From Doryteuthis pealeii (Eukaryota; Mollusca; Cephalopoda; Myopsida; Loliginidae): DNA of 64,000 nucleotides. The notes beneath the pieces were generated by a model. It made no database searches. It saw only the letters and a program-made list of their open reading frames with translations, and had not been told where the DNA came from. The stretch lies in the NCBI GenBank assembly GCA_023376005.1, contig CM042160.1, forward strand, positions 86,803,016 through 86,867,015. The letters are read 5' to 3'. The position numbers and the translations under genes are program-made. Below, piece by piece: positions 9,168 to 19,787 of the stretch. Numbering within the stretch: position 1 is the stretch's first letter; every line of letters starts with the position of its first letter.

Positions 9168-9415
9168 GATGTGGCTTGATAATTTGTATTTAGATTTTTT
9201 GGACTGTTGTTCTCATCTTTGTTGTAATATACACATTTCAGAAACTGGTCTGAGAGCAAAACCTCTGACTCCAATTTCAGTTAATAATTGTGAATGGCAA
9301 ATTAAGGAGTTTTTTTTTCCTTTCTTTCTTTTGTCTGAGATTTTTGAGATTTGTATTTAAATTTTTCAGACTGTTGTCCCCATCTTTGTTGTTATATACA
9401 CAATGTTTCAGTCAA
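8790..9415 (+). repeat. Family F tandem block, about 3.5 units of ~170 bp
   Basis: Units begin with TTGATAATTTGTATTTAGA or TTGTTAATTTG and continue through GACTGTTGTTCTCATC and CTCTGACTCCAATTTCAG to TGGCAAATTAA. They differ by insertions, including (GT)n(TA)n at 9107-9162. Related copies lie at 43630-43960 and 60010-60185. Mirrored at about 21600-22060. Confidence 0.75.
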
Positions 9416-9583
9416 TGTGCCCTTCAGCCTTCTTCAGGTGAACTTCAAACTGAACCCTTTGTTTAATCCATTGGGATAGATTGTTCTCATTCAGTTAACC
9501 ACGATGGGGGTTACGAATGTTAAGTATTCTGTGTTATCTCTGACAATAGTCCTGCAACCAACAGATGATTATCACTTAGAACT

Positions 9584-10316
9584 TGGAATATTATGGTATT
9601 ATAAAGTGTGCGCTAATTCTCCACATAGATTTATAGACTGGCCAAGATGACCTTGGCCAGTGTGTAGAAGTTATCCTCCAGATATAGAAACAATATGATA
9701 CTCACCGTCGCAGTGGGATTCTAACTACCGTCGAGTTAGCAGACAACAGGCAAGCTGTAACTTAAATACAGTCCTTGCATGCTGCTGGCATAATGCAAAG
9801 TGATGGCTGAAGAGTGGGTACTTATCCCTGTTCTTACTAACCCTGAAATCCAACAGCCAATCAGAACTCAGGAAGTGAACTTGCCTGAGTTCATAATGGA
9901 ACAATCCAAAGCTCCATATAAGCCACCTACCAAACTCTAGTTTTAGTTTTGCATTCATCTTGTAACAGAGTTGAATACTTTATACAAAATCCAACAACAG
10001 GATTGGCTCCTGTAGCCAATCACTAGCAATACTGCGTGACTGATAGAATATTTACCCCCCCCCCCCATATTGTCATAATTACAACAGTGCTCACTGATGA
10101 CAGACATAGGATTATCGTAGGACTCGTTACCAAGAACTGAGAACTCTTTACCAGAGGAACCAAGAGGATTCATTATCGAAGGACTATATACCAGGAACTG
10201 AGAACACTTTAGTAACCAAAAGGATTCTTTATGGAGGGACTCTTTATCAAGGATCCAATTCAACCAGATAAGCGCTTCTGCTAGAAGGCCAGGGAATGGC
10301 CCTTAAAAACGTAACA
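9584..10316 (-). mobile_element. Solo LTR, 733 bp, with 5-bp target duplication
   Basis: The element starts TGGAATATT and ends ACGTAACA (TG...CA). It is flanked by GAACT at 9579-9583 and 10317-10321. A paralogous uninterrupted family-F copy at 43670-43695 reads CACTTAGAACTGTATTAAC, which is the empty site. On the minus strand it starts TGTTACG. It carries CTGATTGGCTG (CCAAT-like) and TATTTAAG near 9762-9769 as a TATA candidate, so it would transcribe on the minus strand. No internal retroelement genes remain. Confidence 0.85.
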
Positions 10317-10429
10317 GAACTGTATTAACTCAACCCTTATATCTGTTGCGGCATGTATCTAACTGTTTCTTTTTTTTGGGGGGGGGGGTGTATTTTTTTT
10401 TTTTTTTTTTTTTTTTCTATAACTTCTAG

Positions 10430-10688
10430 TGTCCTGGGTATGATGTTAAATTGTATCTAATGAAGTTCCAATTCTGGAGCTCTGGGGAGTGTGGAGTACC
10501 TCTTCATCACCATTATTCCGAGGTCCACCCTGATTCGGAGTGTTAGTACCTGTTAGGGTCCCATCTATAGTTTAAATTTAAAAAAAAATTAACTTTAAAA
10601 ATTGTTTAAATAAAAAATTTGAATACACATCAAGAATGAATAAAACAAAATGTCTTTGTAAAATGAACGAACAAGGGTTGACATGCTG
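10430..10688 (+). repeat. Repeat G, 3' half
   Basis: GAAGTTCCAATTCTGGAGC, CCTGTTAGGGTCCCATC, then ATCAAGAATGAATAAAAC and GGGTTGACATGCTG. MITE-2 is inserted directly after the 3' end. Mirrored at about 20343-20600. Confidence 0.75.
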
Positions 10689-10696
10689 TAAAATCC

Positions 10697-11259
10697 GGTA
10701 ATTTATGAGGAAGTGCGTCCCGGGTCTCCTGCCTCAGAAATTGCTACCCGGTTAATTTTTAAATAACGACCCCATCTATGGCTTTTTAATGTCTTGTTTT
10801 TAATTTAAATAAACAAGAATTACGACAAAAGAAGAAGCGACCTCCTCCAAATACATTTACTTGTCGAAAATATCTATCTATTCAAATATCTATCTGTTCA
10901 AAACTATCTAAACAAGAAATATGATAAATTTCTATAAATAAACAGGAATAACAACAAATTACAATAATAAGAATTACAACAAAAAAAGAAAAATAAGAGG
11001 TAATTTATGAGTTTGTTTAATGTTTTTTCTTTCGAATGGAAAAAAATATTAATTTTTCTGCAAGTTTCATTGTGTTCTTTCTATAAATAAACAAGAATTA
11101 AGACAAAAAAGAGAAGCCCCCCCACCCCTAAAATACATTTAACGCCCTAAGCTGGTTGTTTTCTTTCAAGTAACACCGTAGCTTGGGTCGTTATTTTAAT
11201 AGTCACCGGGTAGCAATTTATGAGGCAAGAGACCGGGACGCAGTTCCTCATAAATTACC
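10697..11259. mobile_element. MITE-2, 563 bp, with 8-bp target duplication
   Basis: Terminal inverted repeats of about 80 bp start GGTAATTTATGAGGAA on the left and, reversed, GGTAATTTATGAGGAACTG on the right. Both continue through TGCTACCCGGT and AATAACGACC. The exact duplication TAAAATCC is at 10689-10696 and 11260-11267. The host is the tail of repeat G, which elsewhere runs uninterrupted as CATAAAATTCAACC. An 8-bp duplication fits hAT-, P- or Merlin-type transposases, but I cannot place the family. No coding capacity is present. Confidence 0.85.
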
Positions 11260-11350
11260 TAAAATCCAACCAACCGACTCTAACTTTTAGAAGAATCATC
11301 ATTAATGTACCAATTATTTTTGAACATTTGAAAATATTTCTATTCTTAAG

Positions 11351-11515
11351 CACCGGTTCCTGTTAGATCTCCAAAGTTAATCACCAATACTTAGATAAGT
11401 CACTATTTAAGCAACAGCAGGTACTGTAAACAGCCTGATATCAAAATGACTTGATTTGGCATTAGATAACCCAAAAAAGCTTTATATGCCGTAAAACAAA
11501 ACAATTAACCAACCA
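11351..11515 (+). mobile_element. 5S rRNA-derived SINE (SINE3-like)
   Basis: GGTTCCTGTTAGATCTCC, AAAGTTAA, ACTTAGATAAGTCACTATT and GGTACTGTA align with the 3' part of 5S rRNA (GATCACCGAAGTTAAGC ... TTGGATGGGTGACC). The tail reads GGCATTAGATAACCC and TATGCCGTAAAACAAAAC, the shared hairpin module. Mirrored at about 19540-19700. Confidence 0.75.
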
Positions 11516-12039
11516 ACTAAAGGTAGACTTAAAATTCTTCAATCCTTTGCTCTAACCACTAGACTATATCTGCGAGTATTTTTTATTTTTTTTTTTTTTT
11601 TTTTTTGTGCGCCTGTTCTTTAAAGTGGACTCTTTTGACTGTGTTTATCTAATCTTGTATTTTTACTAATTATCTTAAATTGTCCTAAAAAGCAAAGTTC
11701 AATCTTTTCTAATTAAAAATAATTTGTTAATCAGAATATTTTAGAAAGATTATGTCTGCTTTTTGTTTCTATCATTTTTTAAATTTGTTTTTTTTACCCT
11801 TTTTAAACTTTTGATTAAATCATATTTCTAAAACAATTACATTTGACCATATTTACTATCGTAATTATATCATAATCTATTTATTCAAATTAGCTTTCCT
11901 TTTTCAATGCATTTTCATTTTGTTGGACTCTTGTTTATTTTTATTTTTAATTTATTAATTTTTTAAAAATTTAGAATTTGACCTGTATAGATAAATATGG
12001 ATTATTGATTTCAATGGAGTATTCATATATTTATTTATT
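11516..12039. other. AT-rich stretch
   Basis: A T-run lies near 11581-11606. I see no recognised element or coding region. Confidence 0.6.
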
Positions 12040-12130
12040 AAGCATAACTCATTTGTGGTACAAGGCCAGGAATTGGGAGCATTCAATAACTAATAATGGT
12101 TTGTTAACCATTGACCACCCCTCCCCGAAA
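12040..12130 (-). mobile_element. SINE-C fragment (minus strand)
   Basis: On the minus strand CAATGGTTAACAAACCATT, GAATGCTCCCAATTCCTGG and CCTTGTACCAC match the 3' two thirds of SINE-C at 33179-33299. Mirrored at about 18925-19015. Confidence 0.55.
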
Positions 12131-12235
12131 AAACACAAAAAAACAAACAGAATAAACATAGCTTAAATTTGGGAAAAGGCTGTGAGTATATGCTAAAACA
12201 GCCCTCCAACTCACTTTCTCACACACACACATACT

Positions 12236-12267
<32 letters not shown>

Positions 12268-12664
12268 GTTTTTATTGAAATGACAAAGTTGTTTTTTTTA
12301 ACAATTAAAATAATTTCTTCTTTTTTGTCAGATTTCTTAAATTTAATTCAATTTTATATAAAATATAATTTGTCAGAAATAATAATCAGTTTCAAGTGTT
12401 TACTTTAAAAATAAAAATGTTAGTCTTCTGAATTAAATTTTCATTTTCAATATCTGAGATAATAGAAAAAAAAGACATCTTAACCATGCCCTTGAAAATG
12501 GCCAATTTTAAGAAATCTAAACTAAAAAAAAAAGGAAAAAATGAATTGTTACAAAAGAATTCATGTTTTTTTTAAAATTTTTTTTTTTTAATGAAACCTG
12601 TTTAAGAGACGGTTTTGATTCCTTCTTTTGAAAGGGTCCAAAAATTCAAGGTAATATCACTCCT
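12131..12664. other. AT-rich stretch with (GT)n
   Basis: CA repeats at 12222-12232 and GT repeats at 12236-12264. No other element was recognised. Confidence 0.6.
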
Positions 12665-12886
12665 TTGAAAGTCTCTCCAGCAAACGAAATGCAATTCCTT
12701 TCCCAACTGAGCACTCTCACATCAAATAGCAGTCGTCAGATTTCACTTGCCGTCCAAACACTTCCTTCCTCACTCGCCCTGTCAGCGACAGTCGTCTTTA
12801 TTTCTGCTCATTCAGATGTACTTATGCAAATTCAGATATACTTTATTTGGGTCTCTACTAACAACACCTCAGCTACGAGGAGGTAG
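12665..12886 (+). other. Possible coding fragment of unknown origin
   Basis: A 73-codon open frame with a less AT-rich composition than its surroundings. Residues 1-50 include the stretches ANEMQFLSQLSTLTSNSS and AVQTLPSSLALSATVVF, a moderately hydrophobic, Ser/Leu-rich segment. The mirrored copy (18144-18431, minus) keeps the same frame for about 45 residues and then diverges. There is no recognised domain, splice site or start context, and it could be chance. Treat as unproven. Confidence 0.15.
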
Positions 12887-12989
12887 CGAGTTCGAGTATC
12901 CGTAGCCGCTCGCCACAGGCCAAACATATCCTGACACGCTTTGTTTGTGGGGGCTGGGAATCCGCTTGTTCATAGGGCTGCCTTTCAGT

Positions 12990-13450
12990 CTCGTCACATT
13001 CCTACTAGATCAGGTAATGATGAGTTTAGTCTGTATTTAGATGGGTGACCATTTAAGCAATAGCAGGTACTGTAAGCAACTTGATATCAAAATGACTCAA
13101 ATCATGCTGAAAGCACTGGTTCCTGCTAGATCACCAAAGTTAAGCAGCAAAGAGCCTGTTCAATACTTAATTGGGTGACCATTTAAGCAACTACAGGTAC
13201 TAAGCAATCTGATATCAAAATGACTTCATTAGGCATTAAATGACCAGAAGAGGGTTGCTATGCTGTAAAACAAAACAATCAACCCGCCTACTAGATCCCC
13301 AAAGTTAAGCAGCGATGAGCCTGTTCATACTTAGATGGGTGACCATTTAAGTAATAGTTGGTACAGTAAACAACTTGATATCAAAATGAACTTGATTCAG
13401 TATTAAATAACCCCAAAAAGATTGCTATGCCCTAAAAAACCAACCACCAA
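12990..13450 (+). mobile_element. Three consecutive 5S rRNA-derived SINE units
   Basis: Units near 13000-13110, 13111-13283 and 13284-13450 each carry CCTACTAGAT or CCTGCTAGATCACC and GGGTGACCATTTAAG, the 5S-like internal promoter region. Units two and three also carry the AAAGTTAAGCAGC stretch. The same two units end with the hairpin tail (GGCATTAAATGACC, GGGTTGCTATGCTG); the first lacks it. Mirrored at about 17600-18060. Confidence 0.75.
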
Positions 13451-14446
13451 CCATGTTTTAAGAGAAAGACTGCTGCCCAAATAAACTGGTTGTTTGTCTC
13501 TGTGCACACAAGTGAAACTGTTAAATCAAAATAACTGACCTTTGACATTTGTGAGTTGTGACTTTTTAGACTTACTTACCATTTACTTATAATCTGTTAT
13601 GTATGAATATATTTACCAATTTCTCAGCTTTTTACTTAAAAGCAATAAACAATTTTGCATATTCTAATTTAGATATCAAATTGTGACAAATTATTGTTTT
13701 ATTATTCATTTCCAAGCTTGTCTTTTTAAATAGATAAGATTGTTTGAAATAGTTATTATTAAAGATCTATTAGATATATATTTTAATATATCTATTAGAT
13801 ATATAAGATCTATTAAATAAGATTGTTTTCATAGCTTTTATAATGAAATTTAGTTATTTAAATAGTCAACCCCCAACTACGAAACTGGTAATGTCCTAGA
13901 TTATTAAAGGTCACAACTTGGCTCTATGAAACAAAGTAAGTTATGATTTTATTTATTTATTTATTCATTCATTTTACTCCTGTGGATTCACCTCATCATT
14001 TTCATTACTCCCAGGCCCACTCTGACCAGGATTATAAGGGTCCCATTTACAGGTGAAATAGATGTTTGGAAATTATTTGTATTTGGTAGGAATACTTGAA
14101 ACCATATAACTGGAATTTATTTGTATTAAGAATAATTACTTGAAGAAGTCATGTTTACATGATGGTGATTAATTAATTACTTGAAAACATGTAATTGTGT
14201 ATAAATAATTAGTATCAAAACTATAATTGTTTAGGTGGTTTGTTGTGTTTATGGCATATCAACCCAGGTGGGTTATTTAATGCTGACTAAGTTTTGGATT
14301 CATAGTGGTAGTTTGGTAGAAAACAAATGTACATATGTATAGATTTTAACTAAATTAATTTTTCATATATTTGAGTAGAATCCCACTTTTTAGGATATGT
14401 AAATTTCTGGAAGGTCTTATTTTTATGTAAAGTTGTTTAAGTGGAT
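13451..14446. other. AT-rich stretch with a short repeat G fragment
   Basis: A palindromic tract around 13760-13815 is built from TCTATTAGATATAT-type text. A repeat G fragment (ACTCCCAGGCCCACTCTGAC, GGGTCCCATTT) lies near 14005-14055, and a degraded hairpin tail in reverse lies near 14250-14290. No gene was recognised. Confidence 0.5.
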
Positions 14447-14737
14447 GCGCGTGGTGTAATGGATATCACTGTTGGAAATGGACATGGCGAGACAGGTTCA
14501 AATCCTGGACAAGGCTATTTGCATTTGATATAGTGCTAATACTGTCAGGAAAGGTATGTATTCCCACTATTCTCCCTGCAGCTATGGGTAAATAGAAGGC
14601 CAGAGTGGGCTTTTTAAACTTGGTTAGGCAACCAGTCTAGGAGAAGGAAAACTCTGGATTCAAACCTGTTAAACTCCACTTAAGAAATTGATCCTGTGTC
14701 GCATCCTACTTGTGTAGAGAGGTTGGTAAATATGTAT
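14447..14737 (+). mobile_element. SINE-B, full-length tRNA-headed SINE
   Basis: The head reads GCGCGTGGTGTAATGG (A box) and CAGGTTCAAATCCTGG (B box). The body runs CTAATACTGTCAGGAAAGG, GCTATGGGTAAATAGAAGG, AGTCTAGGAGAAGGAAAAC and CACATCC-like text to GGTTGGTAAATATGTATG. The length is about 290 bp. No target duplication was clear here. Mirrored at about 16328-16620. Confidence 0.8.
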
Positions 14738-14814
14738 GTATATTTGTTTTCAAATGATTTTCATCATTAGTTACTTGAAACCATATAATTGCTTACCAAA
14801 AGACTTACTTCAAT

Positions 14815-15445
14815 ATTCCGCCCTGTCGGTGGGGTGTTAGAATGCACTGACTGCACCTCTGAAGAGGGGTAAGACTCCCCTAATGGGGCCACCTGTTGGC
14901 TGTGGGTGGCAACCTGTGATGCTTAAGGATAGAAACCAGGTGGATGAGCAGTTCATGACTTGCAATACTCCACTTTGGCCCTATCTTGGGCTAGACGGGC
15001 GGTCGGAGAGGCCCCCTACGATCAATCGGCTGGTCACGTCAAGCTGTAACACCTATATGATTGCCCCAACCCTTTTTATCATATGGGTGCTAGAAGGCGG
15101 TGGCTGCGGGTCTACATGTCCTGGGAATGGCGTTAAACTCTATCTGATGGTGAGGTTCCAGTTCTGGAGGTTTGGGGAATGTGGAGCACCCCTTCATCAC
15201 CATTGCTACCATGTCCACTCTGACCCAGTGTGGTAGTACCTATTAGGGTCCCATCTATGGGTTAAATAGCAAAATGTATTCATAAGCAAAATTGTATTAT
15301 CCATTAAGAATTGATTTATTTCAAAACTTTGTCAGCATTAAATGACCCAGTGCGGTTGATATGCCGTAAAACCAAACAAAATAAAACAAATTACTTCAGT
15401 ATTGAATAACCCAACAAGTGTTGACATGCCATAAAACCAACCAAC
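14815..15445 (+). repeat. Repeat G, full copy ending in two hairpin modules
   Basis: From GGTGGGGTGTTAGAATGC through GGTCGGAGAGGCCCCC, GATGGTGAGGTTCCAG and CCCATCTATGGGTTAAATAG to GTCAGCATTAAATGACCC and GGTTGATATGCCGTAAAAC, followed by a second tail (TATTGAATAACCC, GTTGACATGCC). I see no open frame of note. It may be a SINE or the 3' untranslated part of a LINE. The mirrored copy at 15600-16240 is rich in 1-bp indels. Confidence 0.75.
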
Positions 15446-15483
15446 CATCATCCAATGTTTGAGGTATTGCTGAGAACTTCTGC

Positions 15484-15573
15484 TAGTTTTATATAATTGT
15501 TTCCTAACCATTGAGTTTTAGTAAAAAAAAAAAATCAGTTTTAATTTCAACAACGTTAAATAGTTAATTCTAT
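15484..15573. other. Unpaired spacer at the palindrome centre
   Basis: These 90 bases separate the two arms and do not pair with each other. They contain a run of 12 A. They do not resemble a sequencing adapter that I recognise. A short unpaired centre is expected both for a fold-back inverted duplication and for a fold-back chimeric read. Confidence 0.9.
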
Positions 15574-15599
15574 GCAGAAGTTCTCAGCAATACTCAAAC

Positions 15600-16240
15600 A
15601 TTGGATGATGGTTGGTTGGTTGTTTATGGCATGTCACACTTGTTGGGTTATTCAATACTGAAGTAATTTGTTTTATTTTGTTGGTTTTACGGCATATCAA
15701 CCGCACTGGGTCATTTAATGCTGACAAAGTTTTGAAAATAAATCAATTCTTAAATGGATAATACAATTTTGCTTAATGAATACATTTTTGCTATTTACCC
15801 ATAGATGGGAACCCTAATAGGTACTCACACTGGGTCAGAGTGGACATGGTAGCTGTGATGAAGGGTGGCTCCCACATTCCCCAAACCTCCAGAACTGGAA
15901 CCTCACATCAGATAGAGTTTAACGCCATTCCCAGGACATGTAGACCCGCAGCCACCGCCTCTAGCACCCATAGATAAAAAGGGTTGGGGCAATCATATAG
16001 GTGTTACAGCTTGACGTGACCAGCCGATTGATTCGTAGGGGGCCTCTCCGACCGCCCCTCTAGCCAAGATAGGGCCAAAGTGGAGTATTGCAAGTCATGA
16101 ACTGCTCATCCACCTGGTTTCCTATCCTTAAGCATCACAGGTTGCCACCCACAGCCAACAGTGGCCCCATTAGGGGAGTCTTACCCCTCTTCAGAAGGTG
16201 CAGTCAGTGCAATTCTAACACCCACCGACAGGGCGGAATA
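15600..16240 (-). repeat. Repeat G, mirrored copy with many 1-bp indels
   Basis: Counterpart of 14815-15445. Relative to the left arm it shows at least a dozen single-base gains or losses within 250 bases, for example GATGGGAACCC for GATGGGACCC and GAAAATAAATC for GAAATAAATC. Left-arm readings agree with other repeat G copies in the window, so the right arm carries most errors or mutations here. Confidence 0.8.
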
Positions 16241-18778
16241 TTGAAGTAAGTCTTTTGGTAAAGCAATTATATGGTTTCAAGTAACTAATGATGAAAATCA
16301 TTTGAAAAACAAATATACATACATATTTACCAACCTCTCTACACAAGTAGGATGCGCACAGGATCAATTTCTTAAGTGGAGTTTAAACAGGTTTGAATCC
16401 AGAGTTTCCTTCTCCTAGACTGGTTGCCTAAACCAAGTTTAAAAAGCCCACTCTGGCCTTCTATTTACCCATAGCTGCGGGAGAATAGTGGAAAATACAT
16501 ACCTTTCCTGACAGTATTAGCACTATATCAAATGCAATAGCCTTGTCCCAGGATTTGAACCTGTCTCGCCATGTCCATTCCAACAGTGATATCCATTACA
16601 CCACGCGCAACCACTTAAACAACCTTTACATAAAATAAGAACCTTCCAGAAATTTACATATCCTAAAAAGTGGGATTCTACTCAAAATATATGAAAAATT
16701 AATTTAGTTAAAATCTATACATATGTACATTTGTTTTCTACCAAACTACCACTATGAATCCAAAACTTAGTCAGCATTAAATAACCCACCTGGTTGATAT
16801 GCCCCATAAACACAACAAACCACCTAAACAATTATAGTTTTGATACTAATTATTTATACACAATTACATGTTTTCAAGTAATTAATTAATCACCATCATG
16901 AAACATGACTTCTTCAAGTAATTATTCTTAATCAAATAAATTCCAGTTATATGGTTCAAGTATTCCTACCAAATACAAATAATTTCCAAACATCTATTTC
17001 ACCTGTAAATGGGACCCTTATAATCCTGGTCAGAGTGGGCCTGGGAGTAATGAAAATGATGAGGTGAATCCACAGGAGTAAAATGAATGAATAAATAAAT
17101 AAATAAAATCATAACTTACTTTGTTTCATAGAGCCAAGTTGTGACCTTTAATAATCTAGGACATTACCAGTTTCGTAGTTGGGGGTTGACTATTTAAATA
17201 ACTAAATTCATTATAAAAGCTATGAAAACAATCTTATTTAATAGATCTTATATATCTAATAGATATATTAAAATATATATCTAATAGATCTTTAATAATA
17301 ACTATTTCAAAACAAATTCTTATCTTATTTAAAGACAAGCTTGGAAATGAATAATAAACAATAATTTGTCACAATTTGATATCTAAATTAGAATATGCAA
17401 AATTGTTTATTGCTTTAAAGTAAAAACTGAGAAATTGTAATATATTCATACATAACAGATTATAAGTAAATGGTAAGTAAGTCTAAAAAGTCACAACTCA
17501 CAAATGTCAAAGGTCAGTTATTTTGATTTAAACAGTTTCACTTGTGCACAGAGACAAACAACCAGTTTATTTGGGCAGCAGTCTTTCTCTTAAAACATGG
17601 GTTGTGGTTGGTTTTTTGGGGCATAGCAACTTTTTGGGGTTATTTAATACTGAATCAAGTTCATTTTGAAATATCAGGTTGTTTACTGTACAACTATTAC
17701 TTAAATGGTCACCCATCTAAGTATGAAACAGGCTCATCGCTGCTTAACTTTGGGGATCTAGTAGGCGGGTTGATTGTTTTGTTTTACAGCATAGCAACCC
17801 TCTTCTGGTCATTTAATGCCTAATGAAGTCATTTTGATATCAGATTGCTTAGTACCTGTAGTTGCTTTAATGGTCACCCAATTAAGTATTGAACAGGCTC
17901 TGCTGCTTAACTTTGGTGATCTAGCAGGAACCAGTGCTTTCAACATGATTTGAGTCATTTTGATATCAAGTTGCTTACAGTACTGCTATTGCTTAAGTGG
18001 TCACCCATCTAAATACAGACTAAACTCATCATTACCTGATCTAGTAGGAATGTGACGAGACTGAAAGGCAGCCCTATGAACAAGCGGATTCCCAGCCCCC
18101 ACAAACAAAGCGTGTCAGGATATGTTTGGCCTGTGGCGAGCGGCTACGGATACTCGAACTCGCTACCTCCTCGTAGCTGAGGTGTTGTTAGTAGAGACCC
18201 AAATAAAGTATATCTGAATTTGCATAAGTACATCTGAATAGCAGAAATAAAGACGACTGTCGCTGACAGGGCGAGTGAGGAAGGAAGTGTTTGGACGGCA
18301 AGTGAAATCTGACGACTGCTATTTGATGTGAGAGTGCTCAGTTGGGAAAGGAATTGCATTTCGTTTGCTGGAGAGACTTTCAAAGGAGTGATATTACTTG
18401 AATTTTGGACCCTTTCAAAAGAAGGAATCAAAACCGTCTCTTAAACAGGTTTCATTAAAAAAAAAAAATTTTAAAAAAAATGAATTCTTTTTGTAACAAT
18501 TCATTTTTTCCTTTTTTTTTTAGTTTAGATTTTCTTAAAATTGGCCATTTTCAAGGGCAATGGTTAAGATGTCTTTTTTTTTCTATTATCTCAGATATTG
18601 AAAATGAAAATTTAATTCAGAAGACTAACATTTTTATTTTTAAAGTAAACACTTGAAACTGATTATTATTTCTGACAAATTATATTTATATAAAATTGAA
18701 TTAAATTTAAGAAATCTGACAAAAAAGAAGAAATTATTTAATTGTTAAAAAAAACAACTTTGTCATTTCAATAAAAAC

Positions 18779-18810
<32 letters not shown>

Positions 18811-19779
18811 AGTATGTGTGTGGTGAGAAAGTGAGTTGGAGGGCTGTTTTAGCATATACTCACAGCCTTTTCCCAAATTTAAGCTATGTTTAGTCTGTTT
18901 GTTTTTTTGTGTTTTTTCGGGGAGGGGGGGTCAATGGTTAACAAACCATTATTAGTTATTGAATGCTCCCAATTCCTGGCCTTGTACCACAAATGAGTTA
19001 TGCTTAATAAATAATATATGAATACTCCATTGAAATCAATAATCCATATTATTCTATACAGGTCAAATTCTAAATTTTTAAAAATTTAATAAATTAAAAA
19101 TAAAAATAAACAAGAGTCCAACAAAATGAAAATGCATTTGAAAAAGGAAAGCTAATTTGAATAAATAGATTATGATATAATTACGATAGTAAATATGGTC
19201 AAATGTAATTGTTTTAGAAATATGATTTAATCAAAAGTTTAAAAAAGGGTAAAAAAACAAAAAAAAAAAATGATAGAAACAAAAAGCAGACATAATCTTT
19301 CTAAAATATTCTGATTAACAAATTATTTTTAATTAGAAAAGATTGAACTTTGCTTTTTTAGGACAATTTAAGATAATTAGTAAAAATACAAGATTAGATA
19401 AACACAGTCAAAAGAGTCCACTTTAAAAACAGGCACACAAAAAAAAAAAAAAATTCAAAAAAAAATACTCGCAGATATAGTCTAGTGGTTAGAGCAAGGA
19501 TTGAAGAATTTTAAGTCTACCTTTAGTTGGTTGGTTAATTGTTTTGTTTTACGGCATATAAACCCTTTTTGGGTTATTTAATGCCAAATCAAGTCATTTT
19601 GATATCAGGCTGTTTACAGTACCTGCTGTTGCTTAAATGGTGACTCATCTAAGTATTGGTGATTAACTTTGGAGATCTAATAGGAACCGGTGTTTAAGAA
19701 TAGAAACATTTTCAACTGTTCAATAATAATTGGTACATTAATGATGATTCTTCTAAAAGTTAGAGTCGGTTGGTTGGTT
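16241..19779 (-). repeat. Right-arm mirror of 11270-14815
   Basis: Contains SINE-B (about 16328-16620, minus), AT-rich sequence, three 5S-derived SINE units (about 17600-18060, minus), the mirrored open-frame fragment (18144-18431), (CA)n at 18783-18810, the SINE-C fragment (about 18925-19015, plus) and one 5S-derived SINE (about 19540-19700, minus). No additional element was found. Confidence 0.8.
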
Positions 19780-19787
19780 GGATTTTA

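Larger units (their letters stand above)
1..15483 (+). repeat. Left arm of a giant inverted repeat (palindrome)
   Basis: The whole stretch recurs as its reverse complement in 15574-30618. The first 20 bases match the reverse complement of 30599-30618, and the inner end at 15452-15483 matches 15574-15604 except for one base. Arm lengths differ by about 0.4 kb, through different microsatellite lengths and scattered indels. The arm is cut by the window start, so the palindrome may extend further left and, correspondingly, right of 30618. It contains only repeats: MITEs, SINEs, one LINE relic and one solo LTR. It may be a real inverted duplication or a fold-back assembly artefact. Confidence 0.97.

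Noticed and set aside
9405..9445. Hammerhead in family F (CUGAAGA...GAAAC, minus strand)
   Set aside because: Stem II does not pair and the sequence after the possible triplet does not form stem I.
15484..15573. Residual sequencing adapter at the palindrome centre
   Set aside because: The 90 bases do not resemble adapter sequence that I recognise; they look like ordinary AT-rich genomic DNA.
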